The position numbers and the translations under genes were made by a program. Of a stretch of DNA of 64,000 nt, positions 51,524-60,419 are shown one piece after another. The notes under the pieces were generated by a model that did not search any database, was not told the origin of the DNA, and was given only the letters and a program-made list of their open reading frames with translations. The stretch spans positions 42,432 to 106,431 of the forward strand of contig JADFQA010000004.1 in the NCBI GenBank assembly GCA_022562055.1. Direction: 5' to 3'. The DNA comes from Acidobacteriota bacterium (GTDB lineage: Bacteria > Actinomycetota > Acidimicrobiia > Spongiisociales > UBA5794). The number at the start of each line of letters is the position of its first letter. Position 1 is the stretch's first letter.

Positions 51524-52041
51524 TGGCTACCGACAGCACAAACAGCGGAACCGTCAACGGTGCAGCGCCGAAAGAGAAAATGGGTTTTCCTCTGAAGGGC
51601 ATCTTCACCGGCATGGGGGTCACGCTGCATACGTTGTTCACACGCACACCGACGGTCCATTACCCGTTGGTTAAGGAGCGTCCGGTCGAGCGTGCTCGGG
51701 GTGTCATTGCGCTCGACACTGACGCTTGTACGAGCTGCATGTTGTGTGCCAGAGAGTGCCCCGATTGGTGTATCTACATCGAGGCCCACAAGGAAGACAT
51801 TCAGCCTGACAAGCCGGGTGGTCGTGTCAAGACTCGCGCCAAGTTGGATCGTTTCGATATTGACTACGCGTTGTGCATGTACTGCGGCATTTGCGTCGAG
51901 GTTTGCCCGTTTGATGCGCTGTTCTGGACACCCGAGTTTGAGTATTCCGAGCTGAAGATCTCTGATCTACTGCACGACAAAGACAAACTCACTGAGTGGC
52001 TCGATACCGTTCCGACACCACCCGCTTTGGAGCCCTCATGA
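51523..52041 (+). CDS. nuoI: NADH-quinone oxidoreductase subunit I
   Basis: 172 residues with two [4Fe-4S] motifs, CTSCMLCARECP (about 69-80) and CMYCGICVEVCP (about 121-132). The ATG overlaps the nuoH stop (TGATG); the frame extends upstream but the longer start is inside nuoH. In the absence of an NADH module NuoI is the probable entry point for electrons, for example from ferredoxin. Confidence 0.95.
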   Translation: MATDSTNSGTVNGAAPKEKMGFPLKGIFTGMGVTLHTLFTRTPTVHYPLVKERPVERARGVIALDTDACTSCMLCARECPDWCIYIEAHKEDIQPDKPGGRVKTRAKLDRFDIDYALCMYCGICVEVCPFDALFWTPEFEYSELKISDLLHDKDKLTEWLDTVPTPPALEPS

Positions 52042-52577
52042 GCTTTAGCGAATGGATCGGCAACCTAGAGAACTGGTTCTTCACGGTGTTGGCGCTCAGC
52101 CTGCTCGCCGGGTCGTACCTGGTGGTGCAGAGTCGCAATGTCGTCCACGCTGCCATTGGCCTGGTAATCGCGACGGCGGGCTTGGCGGGACTCTTCCTCC
52201 TCCTGGGGGCAGAGTTTGTCGGATGGACACTGGTATTGGTCAACATCGGCGCTGTCATCGTGCTATTCCTTTTCGGCATCATGATCACCAGGGCGCCGCT
52301 TGGGTACGAGACGGACCTCAGCCACCCAACGACTGTAAGAGTTACTGCGGCGATCGTCGCGGGGTCGTTGTTCGGGCTGATTAGCTGGTCGATGATCGAT
52401 GCGTTCGGCGCTTCCGAGATCCCCACCGGTCCTGGACCCACCCGCACGGCGGACATCGGCGCGTCTATGTTCACCAACTATGTGATCCCTTTTGAGGTCA
52501 TGTCATTCTTGCTGCTCGCTGCTCTGATCGGGGGCATCGTGCTCGCTCGTCAGGATCCCACCGAGATGTCCGATTGA
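52038..52577 (+). CDS. nuoJ: NADH-quinone oxidoreductase subunit J
   Basis: 179 residues, five membrane helices. SRNVVHAAIGLVIATAGLAG and FLLLGAEFVGWTLVLVNIGA followed by VIVLFLFGIMI include the conserved helix 3 with the pi-bulge. ATG overlaps the nuoI stop. Confidence 0.93.
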   Translation: MSFSEWIGNLENWFFTVLALSLLAGSYLVVQSRNVVHAAIGLVIATAGLAGLFLLLGAEFVGWTLVLVNIGAVIVLFLFGIMITRAPLGYETDLSHPTTVRVTAAIVAGSLFGLISWSMIDAFGASEIPTGPGPTRTADIGASMFTNYVIPFEVMSFLLLAALIGGIVLARQDPTEMSD

Positions 52578-52879
52578 TCATCAACCAGTTCCTCATTCTT
52601 GCTGCCGCCATCTTTGCGTTAGGTGTTTACGGGGTGCTGTCTCGTAGAAACGCCGTGATGGTGCTCTTGTCCGTTGAACTGCTTCTCGCGGCGGTGAACA
52701 TCAACTTTGTTGTATTCGACCGGGCGCTTGCAGACGAGCTTGCGAGTGGCCAGATCTTCGCGTTGTTCATCATCGCCATCGCTGCCGCGGAGGTCGGGAT
52801 CGGGCTGGCGATCATCCTGCTGATCTTCAGAAATCGCGCATCCGCAAACGTCGACGAACTCGATCTGATGAAGCTGTGA
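52574..52879 (+). CDS. nuoK: NADH-quinone oxidoreductase subunit K
   Basis: 101 residues, three membrane helices with the channel Glu in VMVLLSVELLLAAVNINFV and in FIIAIAAAEVGIGLAIIL. TTG start overlapping the nuoJ stop (TTGA). Confidence 0.94.
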   Translation: MIINQFLILAAAIFALGVYGVLSRRNAVMVLLSVELLLAAVNINFVVFDRALADELASGQIFALFIIAIAAAEVGIGLAIILLIFRNRASANVDELDLMKL

Positions 52880-54945
52880 TGCCCGCGCTCCAGGCCCTCG
52901 CTGCCTACGCTGCGCCGCTGATCCTTGCAACCGAGGAACACGGCGGTGGTGAGGCCCTGCAATACGGCAACGGCGGGTTGCTCGCTTCTGCCGCTTGGCT
53001 GATCCCGGTCGTTCCTTTGGTCGCAGCGTTTGCTATTGCCTTCTTCGGCAAACGGCTGCCACACAAGGGTTGGGAATTGGCGATGGGGGCCATGGGTTTC
53101 GTCGGCCTGTACGGAATTATTTTGGTGGTCATGTCGCTGAATCAGGGCATCACGTTCGAAGGTGCCATCTCGATCGGTGAGTTCGGACCGGTCGATATAG
53201 AGTGGGGATGGGTGGTCGACGGCCTCTCGACCATGATGTATTTCGTGGTCGGTGTTGTTGGCTCTCTCGTCTTTATCTACGCAAAGTCCTACATGGACGA
53301 CGACATCCGGTATACCTGGTTCTTTGCGTCGTTCACACTGTTTGTCGGCGGGATGCTGGTTCTGGTCTCGGCGCCGAACCTCATCCAGCTCATCGTCGGA
53401 TGGGAACTTGTCGGCGTTGCGTCGTACCTACTGATCGGGCACTACTGGGAAGATCACGCCAACTCGTCTGCTGCTATCAAGGCCTTCCTTGTCAACAAGG
53501 TTGCCGACGTTGGGTTGATCCTCGGAGCCATCATCATCGGTATGTCAGCCGGGTCGTTCCGTTTTTCTGACATCCTTGCGCAGGTGTCGAGCGGCGACAA
53601 CGACGTGTTGAAGAAGTTTGCGTTTCTCGGGGGACTGGCGCTCTTCATTGCGGCGATGGGCAAATCAGCGCAGTTTCCGCTGCATGTATGGCTGCCGGAC
53701 GCTATGGCCGGCCCGACGCCGGTATCGGCGCTTATGCACGCCGCGACCATGGTGACCGCTGGCATCTACTTGATCGCCCGATTGTTTCCCTTGTACTTCG
53801 TTGAAGGTTTTGCGGTAGACGTGCGGCCGATCATCATGATCGTCGGCGCTCTCACACTGTTCCTCACCGGACTGATTGCGTTGGTGCAAACCGACCTGAA
53901 AAAGGTGTTGGCCTATTCAACGTTGAGCCAACTTGGATACATGATCGCGGCAATGGGTGCCGGGGCCTACACCGCGGCGCTGTTCCACCTGTTTACCCAC
54001 GCCTTCTTCAAGGCCCTGCTGTTCCTCGCCGCAGGCTCGGTGATTCACTCGGTGCATTCAAACGAAATGACCGACATGGGTGGGTTGCGCAAGTACATGC
54101 CGACAACCTTCAAGACGTTCGTGATCGGTTCGATCGCGCTTGCTGGGATCTTCCCGCTTGCCGGGTTTTGGTCAAAGGACGAGATCTTGGTGTCGCTCGG
54201 TGAGGCGAGTGGTGCTGCGGCGAACTTTGCGCTCTACCTCGCCATCGGCGGCGCGTTCATAACGGCCTTCTATATGACCCGCGCCATCTACCTGACCTTT
54301 TACGGCGAGTACAAGGGTGCCGGACACCCTCACGAATCTCCGAGGATGATGACAACGCCACTCGTCGTTCTTGCTGGGTTCGCGATCGTTGTAGGTCTCA
54401 TCAACATCCCAGGCAGCACATCGGTGTTCACAAGACTCACCGCGGCACGGTTCACGCTAATGGGTGACATTCACGCAACCGAGATCAACTTCTCCATGGC
54501 AGCGCTCGGACTTGCGGCCGGTCTCGGTGGAATCCTCCTCGGCTACCGGTTGTGGTCCAAAGACGCTGACACTCAAGAGGCGCGTGATACGTTCCGGATT
54601 CCGGTGCTGTACCCGCTTCTGGAACACAAGTACTACATCGACGACCTGTATATGGATGGCATCATCCGTCCCATCCGTGGGCCGATCGCTCGCGCAGTTG
54701 ACTGGTTTAACGGCCACGTCATAGACCTGGTCGTGAACGGTGCAGGGTTCCTCGCCATGTATGTCGGGAAGTATGTGTACAAGTTTGATCAGAGTGGCCT
54801 CGACGGTGCGATCCTTGCTTCGGCGGCCGCCACCGGTGGTGGAGGCGACGTTCTGCGTCGGCTCCAGTCGGGTCGGGTGCAGCAATACGCGGTGTTGATT
54901 TTCGCGGGGACTGTTGTCCTCGTCGCCGGATTTATTGTCTTTTGA
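52876..54945 (+). CDS. nuoL: NADH-quinone oxidoreductase subunit L
   Basis: 689 residues, antiporter-like subunit. Segments WELVGVASYLLIGHYWEDHA, FPLHVWLPDAMAGPTPVSAL and KKVLAYSTLSQLGYM contain the conserved Glu/Lys/His of the proton channel; the long lateral helix follows at the C-terminus. GTG start overlapping the nuoK stop; the next codon ATG is an equal alternative. Confidence 0.95.
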   Translation: MMPALQALAAYAAPLILATEEHGGGEALQYGNGGLLASAAWLIPVVPLVAAFAIAFFGKRLPHKGWELAMGAMGFVGLYGIILVVMSLNQGITFEGAISIGEFGPVDIEWGWVVDGLSTMMYFVVGVVGSLVFIYAKSYMDDDIRYTWFFASFTLFVGGMLVLVSAPNLIQLIVGWELVGVASYLLIGHYWEDHANSSAAIKAFLVNKVADVGLILGAIIIGMSAGSFRFSDILAQVSSGDNDVLKKFAFLGGLALFIAAMGKSAQFPLHVWLPDAMAGPTPVSALMHAATMVTAGIYLIARLFPLYFVEGFAVDVRPIIMIVGALTLFLTGLIALVQTDLKKVLAYSTLSQLGYMIAAMGAGAYTAALFHLFTHAFFKALLFLAAGSVIHSVHSNEMTDMGGLRKYMPTTFKTFVIGSIALAGIFPLAGFWSKDEILVSLGEASGAAANFALYLAIGGAFITAFYMTRAIYLTFYGEYKGAGHPHESPRMMTTPLVVLAGFAIVVGLINIPGSTSVFTRLTAARFTLMGDIHATEINFSMAALGLAAGLGGILLGYRLWSKDADTQEARDTFRIPVLYPLLEHKYYIDDLYMDGIIRPIRGPIARAVDWFNGHVIDLVVNGAGFLAMYVGKYVYKFDQSGLDGAILASAAATGGGGDVLRRLQSGRVQQYAVLIFAGTVVLVAGFIVF

Positions 54946-54962
54946 CAGGAGGAACGTAGAAC

Positions 54963-56540
54963 ATGGGTTGGTTTGACAACGGCTGGGGGCTTAGCCTCAT
55001 CGTCTTCTTACCGCTGGTCGGAGCCGTGGCAGTTCTTCTAGTGCCAAAGGCGCAAGAACAACTGCTAAAAGTTACCGCGCTGGCTTTCGCGTTCGTCACG
55101 TTTGGCCTCTCGGTCGTGTTGGCGATTCGCTTTGACTACGGGGCGAGCGAGACGATCCAATTCGGCACGAACCAAGAGTGGATTTCGGCAATCGGATCGA
55201 ATTATCACGTCGGTGTTGACGGCATTTCACTGCCGATGATCTTGCTCTCGACGTTCATCACGGTGCTTGCCCTCTTGTACTCGTGGAACCACTGGCCCGA
55301 GCCGCGCAACCCGAAGATATTCTCGATGCTGATCCTGCTGCTTGCCACCGGCATGACCGGGACCTTTGCAGCGCTCGACCTCATCTTATTCTTCGTGTTC
55401 TTCGAGATTGTGCTGTTGCCGATGTACTTCATGATCGGGATCTGGGGAGACCGTAACGAGGTGCGTATTCCGGTGATCGGCAAGGTCACCGAGATGCGAC
55501 TGTACGCGTCGATCAAGTTCTTCCTGTTCACGCTGTTCGGGTCTGCGTTCATGTTGCTCGGGTTCATAGCGTTGTACTTCAGGTCGGGTTCAGGCGGAGA
55601 AGAGCGCACCTTCGACATGATCGAGCTTGCCTCCCGCGGCGACCTGTTCACCGGTTCCTTCGGCTTCTGGGTGTTTGCAGCGCTCGCACTTGGGTTTGCT
55701 GTCAAGGTGCCGATGTTTCCGTTCCACACATGGTTGCCCGATGCCCACACCGCTGCGCCGACCGTCGGATCGGTGTTGCTCGCAGCCGTCATGCTGAAAC
55801 TTGGCACGTATGCGTTCATCCGTATCAGCATTCCGATCCTTCCCCGTGAGGCACTCAACTGGGCTCCAGCGATCGGGATACTTGCGGTGATCGGCATCAT
55901 CTACGCATCGCTTGCGTGTCTTGCTCAGACCGACATGAAGCGCCTAATCGCCTTCTCCTCGGTCGGGCACATGGGATTTGTGATGCTCGGCATTGCCACG
56001 ATGACCTCCATCGGAATAAACGCCGCGATTATCGGGATGGTTGCCCACGGTGTCATCACCGGCCTCATGTTCTTCGTAGCCGGTTCGATGAGCCACCGTT
56101 ACCACACACGTGAAATGTCTCGTCTTGGCGGCAACCAAACGCTGATGCCGATAATGGGTGCGATACTTGCGCTGTCCGCAATGGCGTCGCTCGGTCTGCC
56201 CGGGCTTGCCGGCTTCTGGGGGGAGTTCATGGCGCTGCTTTCCGCTTTCAACCCGAACGCCGCGCTCGACGCGGGTCTGTTCCGCACTCTCATGGTGATC
56301 GGCGCCGTCGGCACCGTGCTCACCGCCGGGTATCTACTGTGGATGTTGCAGAAGGTCAACTTTGGGGAGCCGCGCGAATCCTGGGACGACGTCGATTTAC
56401 ATGACGTCGACAAGTGGGAGTTGCTTGCATGGGTACCCCTTGTCGTCTCCATCATTGTCATCGGGGTGTATCCGCGCATCGTTACGGGCGCTACGAACGA
56501 CGCTGTAGTCGAACTAGTCAAGAACGCCTTTGGAGGCTAG
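54963..56540 (+). CDS. nuoM: NADH-quinone oxidoreductase subunit M
   Basis: 525 residues, antiporter-like. FFVFFEIVLLPMYFMIGIWG, KVPMFPFHTWLPDAHTAAPT and MKRLIAFSSVGHMGFVMLGI are typical. The ribosome site AGGAGG is the best in the operon, 7-8 bases before the ATG. Confidence 0.95.
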   Translation: MGWFDNGWGLSLIVFLPLVGAVAVLLVPKAQEQLLKVTALAFAFVTFGLSVVLAIRFDYGASETIQFGTNQEWISAIGSNYHVGVDGISLPMILLSTFITVLALLYSWNHWPEPRNPKIFSMLILLLATGMTGTFAALDLILFFVFFEIVLLPMYFMIGIWGDRNEVRIPVIGKVTEMRLYASIKFFLFTLFGSAFMLLGFIALYFRSGSGGEERTFDMIELASRGDLFTGSFGFWVFAALALGFAVKVPMFPFHTWLPDAHTAAPTVGSVLLAAVMLKLGTYAFIRISIPILPREALNWAPAIGILAVIGIIYASLACLAQTDMKRLIAFSSVGHMGFVMLGIATMTSIGINAAIIGMVAHGVITGLMFFVAGSMSHRYHTREMSRLGGNQTLMPIMGAILALSAMASLGLPGLAGFWGEFMALLSAFNPNAALDAGLFRTLMVIGAVGTVLTAGYLLWMLQKVNFGEPRESWDDVDLHDVDKWELLAWVPLVVSIIVIGVYPRIVTGATNDAVVELVKNAFGG

Positions 56541-56543
56541 GAC

Positions 56544-58055
56544 GTGAACCTCGACTACCACGCACTTCTCCCCGAGATCATCCTCGCCAGCACTGTGATG
56601 TTGGTCTTGGTGGTGGACTTGTTGCCGGTGGACAAATACTGGACAGCCGTGGTTGGTCTCTTGGGGACGTCGGCCGCGATTGTGCCGTTACTCACACTGC
56701 ACTTCTGCTCTTCATTGAGCTTCTGCGAGTCAACCGGCACACGGTCGATGTTCTCCGATGCGTACGTCGTGGATTCTTTTTCACTCGTTCTCAAAGGTCT
56801 GTTTCTTGTTGTCGCGGTTATCGTTTTGCTGCTGTCAGTCGGGTACATCGAGAGCGGTCAGTTCTGGCAGGGGGAGTATTACTTCTTGCTGCTCTCGTCT
56901 GTGCTCGGTGCAGTCGTGATGGCCTCGAGCCGGGACTTCATCTCGATGTTTGTTGGCCTCGAGCTGGTCACCGCACCGACGTTCCTGATGGCGGGTTGGC
57001 GCAAGGGCGACGCCCGCTCGAATGAGGCCGCCCTGAAGTACTTCATCATCGGGGTCATCTCGGCCGCGATCCTCCTGTTCGGCATATCGTTGGTCTACGG
57101 TGCGACCGGTGAACTGAGGTTTGTTGACGTAGCCGCGTCGATTGCAGTAGTTGGCGAGACACCGCTTCTTACGATCGGGATCTTGTTCACGGTGCTCGGG
57201 TTCGCTTTCAAGGTCTCGGCAGCCCCGTTCCACTTCTGGACTCCCGATACGTATGAGGGCGCCCCGACGCCGGTGACGGCGTACCTTTCCGTCGGGTCGA
57301 AGACAGCCGGGTTTGTTGGCCTTCTCACTATTAGTTACATCGCGTTTGGCACGGCACGCGGAACCTGGGCGGCGTTGATCTGGATACTGGCTGTGTCTTC
57401 GATGATTATCGGAAACGTGGTCGCGGTGAAACAGACCAACATCGTGCGCATGCTGGGGTACTCGTCGATAGCCCAAGGCGGATTCATGCTGGTGCCGTTT
57501 GGTGCGTTGGTGGGCGCCGATATCGGTCCCGAGGATCTTGAGCGAGCCTTCTTTGCGACCGTCACGTATGTGTTGATCTATGCAGCGATGAACCTCGGTG
57601 CGTTTGCGACAGTGATAGCTATATCGGATCGGATCAAGTCTGGCGATATCAAGGACCTCGCTGGTCTTGGTGCCTATGCGCCGGGCTTAGCAGGGCTGCT
57701 TGCAGTGTTCTTCATCAGTCTTGCTGGTCTTCCGCCACTTGGTGGGTGGTTCGCCAAGCTTGCCATGTTCAACAGCGCAATCGGGCCGGGGTCGTCGTGG
57801 GGTCTAGCGCTTGCCGTGATAGCCGCGATCAACGCCGTGGTCGCTTTCGCCTACTACGGCGGCGTTGTCAAGAGCGCCTGGTTTGATTCGCCGCCTGACA
57901 CGATCTCACCGGAAATGAAGAACCCGACCAAAGTCGCGCCGCCACTCGCCCTCGCACTCGGGATTACCTTTGTTGCAACGATCCTGTTCGGAGTGCTTCC
58001 AAACGTCATCACCAACATGTCCGATCTTGCGAGCAGCCTCGTGAGCGGCTTGTAG
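56544..58055 (+). CDS. nuoN: NADH-quinone oxidoreductase subunit N
   Basis: 503 residues, antiporter-like. FVGLELVTAPTFLMAGWRKG, SAAPFHFWTPDTYEGAPTPV and VRMLGYSSIAQGGFMLVPFG mark the channel. GTG start 3 bases after nuoM; the ribosome site GGAGG is in the nuoM 3' end. Last gene of the operon. Confidence 0.95.
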   Translation: MNLDYHALLPEIILASTVMLVLVVDLLPVDKYWTAVVGLLGTSAAIVPLLTLHFCSSLSFCESTGTRSMFSDAYVVDSFSLVLKGLFLVVAVIVLLLSVGYIESGQFWQGEYYFLLLSSVLGAVVMASSRDFISMFVGLELVTAPTFLMAGWRKGDARSNEAALKYFIIGVISAAILLFGISLVYGATGELRFVDVAASIAVVGETPLLTIGILFTVLGFAFKVSAAPFHFWTPDTYEGAPTPVTAYLSVGSKTAGFVGLLTISYIAFGTARGTWAALIWILAVSSMIIGNVVAVKQTNIVRMLGYSSIAQGGFMLVPFGALVGADIGPEDLERAFFATVTYVLIYAAMNLGAFATVIAISDRIKSGDIKDLAGLGAYAPGLAGLLAVFFISLAGLPPLGGWFAKLAMFNSAIGPGSSWGLALAVIAAINAVVAFAYYGGVVKSAWFDSPPDTISPEMKNPTKVAPPLALALGITFVATILFGVLPNVITNMSDLASSLVSGL

Positions 58056-58121
58056 GTGCTGATCTCGGCGGCTCGGCCTAACTGTCGTCGTGTGGTCCTC
58101 TAGCGGTCAGTTGGGCACCTC

Positions 58122-59186
58122 GTGACCCTCAAGCAGCGGATTGTTGCCCGTATCGAGACGGAGGGACCGATCCCTTTTGAGATCTATCAGGCAATGTGCC
58201 TCTACGACCCCGATGAAGGATTCTTTGCAGCGGCAGACGATGTTCGATCGTCTTACGGCGGCGACTTCCTCACCAGCCCGGAGCTGACTGCCCACTTCGG
58301 CCGCGCCGTCGGACGATTTGTGGATGACGAGATGAAGCTCTCGCCTGGTGATACACAGGTTGTCGAGGTCGCCGCCGGCTCTGGTTCGTTGTTGTCTGCC
58401 TTGCTCGAAGAGACCCGCCACCGCGACGCGTATGCAGTCGAGAGGAGCGCAGTTGCTCGCGACGCATTGTCTGGAACGCTTAGCGGCGATCGTGTGGTCG
58501 GAAATCTCGATCAGCTTCCGAGCGCCTCACATCGGATCACCATTGCCAACGAGCTGATCGACAACATTCCGGTTGCCCTTGTCGTGCGCACAGAGGACGG
58601 GTGGGTTGAGCAGCTTGTCGGGTGGTCCGGTACTGATTTCGGATTTGTCTACGAGGCTCCGCGGGACGCGGTGCGCGAATGGGCTGATCGACACGCGGGT
58701 GCGATCGAAGTCGGGTCCCAGGCCGAGGTGCAGATCGAAGCTGCACAATGGCTGCAACATCTCATCGAGGACACGGAATCCGGCACGGCGATCATATTCG
58801 ACTACGGGGGGACGACCGAGGAGTTAGCAACCCGGCGAACGTCAGGAACATTGCGTACCTACCGAGGACACCACCTTGGGCCACACCCTTTCGACGAGCC
58901 GGGTAAATCAGACATCACCGTTGATGTCGACTTCTCCGCACTTCAACTCGCGGCCGTTGATGTGGGCGCGACGTGCGAGTTGATTCGTCAGGATGATTTC
59001 TTGACCAGGTGGGGATTGCGCGATGTTATGTCGCGACTTCGCAGAGAAGAGCTCGAAGCAGCTCGCGCTCGCGATGTCATGCTTCAGATGCGTCTCCGCT
59101 CAGAGAGGCTAGATGTTGAGACAGTGTTACACCCTCGCGGTCTAGGTGATTTTCGCGTGCTGATTGTCCGCTGGGCAGGACGTTAA
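58122..59186 (+). CDS. midA: MidA/NDUFAF7-like SAM-dependent methyltransferase
   Basis: 354 residues. The N-terminus EGPIPFEIYQAMCLYDPDEG with YGGDFLTSPELTAHFGRAVG is the DUF185/MidA signature; SAM motif I is VVEVAAGSGSLLSALLEE and ANELIDNIPVALV follows. NDUFAF7, the mitochondrial relative, methylates an Arg of the NuoD homologue during complex I assembly. Placement 66 bases after nuoN suggests the same task for NuoD here. GTG start. The stop codon falls in the first unit of a 21-bp tandem repeat. Confidence 0.85.
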   Translation: MTLKQRIVARIETEGPIPFEIYQAMCLYDPDEGFFAAADDVRSSYGGDFLTSPELTAHFGRAVGRFVDDEMKLSPGDTQVVEVAAGSGSLLSALLEETRHRDAYAVERSAVARDALSGTLSGDRVVGNLDQLPSASHRITIANELIDNIPVALVVRTEDGWVEQLVGWSGTDFGFVYEAPRDAVREWADRHAGAIEVGSQAEVQIEAAQWLQHLIEDTESGTAIIFDYGGTTEELATRRTSGTLRTYRGHHLGPHPFDEPGKSDITVDVDFSALQLAAVDVGATCELIRQDDFLTRWGLRDVMSRLRREELEAARARDVMLQMRLRSERLDVETVLHPRGLGDFRVLIVRWAGR

Positions 59187-59256
59187 AGGTCCTGCGGACG
59201 ACGTTAAAAGTCCTGCGGACGACGTTAAAAGTCCTTCGGACGACGTTAAAGCTCCT
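59178..59256 (+). repeat. 21-bp tandem repeat, nearly four units
   Basis: Units follow the pattern CGACGTTAAAAGTCCTGCGGA with a few changes; the first contains the midA stop TAA. Each unit has an internal inverted repeat GGAC/GTCC, so the transcript could fold into serial small hairpins between midA and the DUF971 gene. Confidence 0.85.
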
Positions 59257-59280
59257 CAGCAACAGGCCTAACGTGATGCG

Positions 59281-59577
59281 ATGAGTGAAATTCCAGAACC
59301 GCGCAAGATCGAGGTTTCCGCTGGCGAACTTCTCAGGATCGACTGGGAGGACGGCGCGACGACATCTATGACGGCTGCCGAGTTGCGAGCGTGCTGTCCC
59401 TGTGCGGGCTGCCGGACTCTCACATCCGAGGGTGGCGAAACACGTGACTACGGTGCAGCACGTATTGAGTCGACGGTGCTCGTTGGAACCTACGCCCTCG
59501 GGTTCACGTTTTCGCCGGATCAGCACGGCACCGGAATCTACAGTTTTGAGATGCTGCGTAGTTACGCGGTCCGATAG
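59281..59577 (+). CDS. DUF971 (GBBH-like N-terminal) domain protein
   Basis: 98 residues. ISW-type strand LLRIDWEDGATTSMTAAELR and the zinc/Fe-S-like motif RACCPCAGCRT (about 39-49) plus YALGFTFSPDQHGTGIYSFE define DUF971. The domain often accompanies Mrp/ApbC Fe-S carriers, so a link to Fe-S assembly of complex I is plausible from position. ATG has no strong ribosome site. Confidence 0.85.
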   Translation: MSEIPEPRKIEVSAGELLRIDWEDGATTSMTAAELRACCPCAGCRTLTSEGGETRDYGAARIESTVLVGTYALGFTFSPDQHGTGIYSFEMLRSYAVR

Positions 59578-59579
59578 CG

Positions 59580-59987
59580 TCAGTCGGCCACTATCGGGAG
59601 TAGTCGCGAGTCCTCGAGCGCGGCGGTGCGATGACCTGCCTTGTCGTGATACTGACGGTCCTGTGTCATTGCAACAAACGCTCCAAGGTCAGGATACCGA
59701 GCGATCAGCACCTGATCCCAGCGTGCGTCCTGCGGTCCGATCAACAGCGCTCCTGCGGAACCGCTCAAAATCACTTCGCCACCGGCGGCGGCAAAAAGAG
59801 GGCCGACGTGTTCCATGTAGATCTGATATGCCGCCGCCCCCGAGATCGGCTCGTCGGGAGTCAACTCGGGGTTCTCGCTGTAGTTCGCCTGCTTGCGAAA
59901 GCGCAGCAGATTCAGCATGGTCACTGGGCCGGTTAAACCTCGCTGCATGAGCTCAGCAATGGACTCCGGAGTTGGTGAAATGTACAT
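59580..59987 (-). CDS. DUF1330-like dimeric alpha/beta barrel protein
   Basis: 135 residues. GPVTMLNLLRFRKQANYSEN, AAYQIYMEHVGPLFAAAGGE and DQVLIARYPDLGAFVAMTQD are the core strands and helices of this family. It converges on the DUF971 gene, two bases between the stops. Function unknown. Confidence 0.8.
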   Translation of the reverse strand: MYISPTPESIAELMQRGLTGPVTMLNLLRFRKQANYSENPELTPDEPISGAAAYQIYMEHVGPLFAAAGGEVILSGSAGALLIGPQDARWDQVLIARYPDLGAFVAMTQDRQYHDKAGHRTAALEDSRLLPIVAD

Positions 59988-60419
59988 CGTGAAACCTTAA
60001 CGCGCGGCCATCCGTCGCGGTGTCACGACGGTGCGGTGAGCTGTCGCAAGACCCCGGCCGGACGCTCGCACACATCGGCATCGTTCTCGCCGCGGCCGCT
60101 AGTCCCGCGAGGAATCTTGGTTCGTTCATCAGCGAAAACTTCAACGGCACCTGAGGATCCGCGGGTGAGTGTGTAGTGGTCCGCAGGAGCCTGCGACGGA
60201 CAGGAAGTCGCACCGGCTGCCGGCACGGCCCTTCAGTGTGTGGCTGGAAAGACCGTCAATTACCCGAGAGCTAGTGTTCGGCGACCGTCTGATCACGGCC
60301 GTATCCCGATAGGTGCCTTGGATGATGAACAACCTCATGACCCCGCCTTTCGTCAATCTTCGTAGGCGTTACTGGTCGCGGTCGGCTTTTGTAACGTTCA
60401 CGGAGCCCGAGGTATCCTG
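59988..60419. other. Gene-free stretch
   Basis: 432 bases without a convincing gene. Short open frames on the minus strand lack ribosome sites and family features. No tRNA, repeat or clear hairpin was recognised; promoters for the genes on both sides must be here. Confidence 0.5.
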
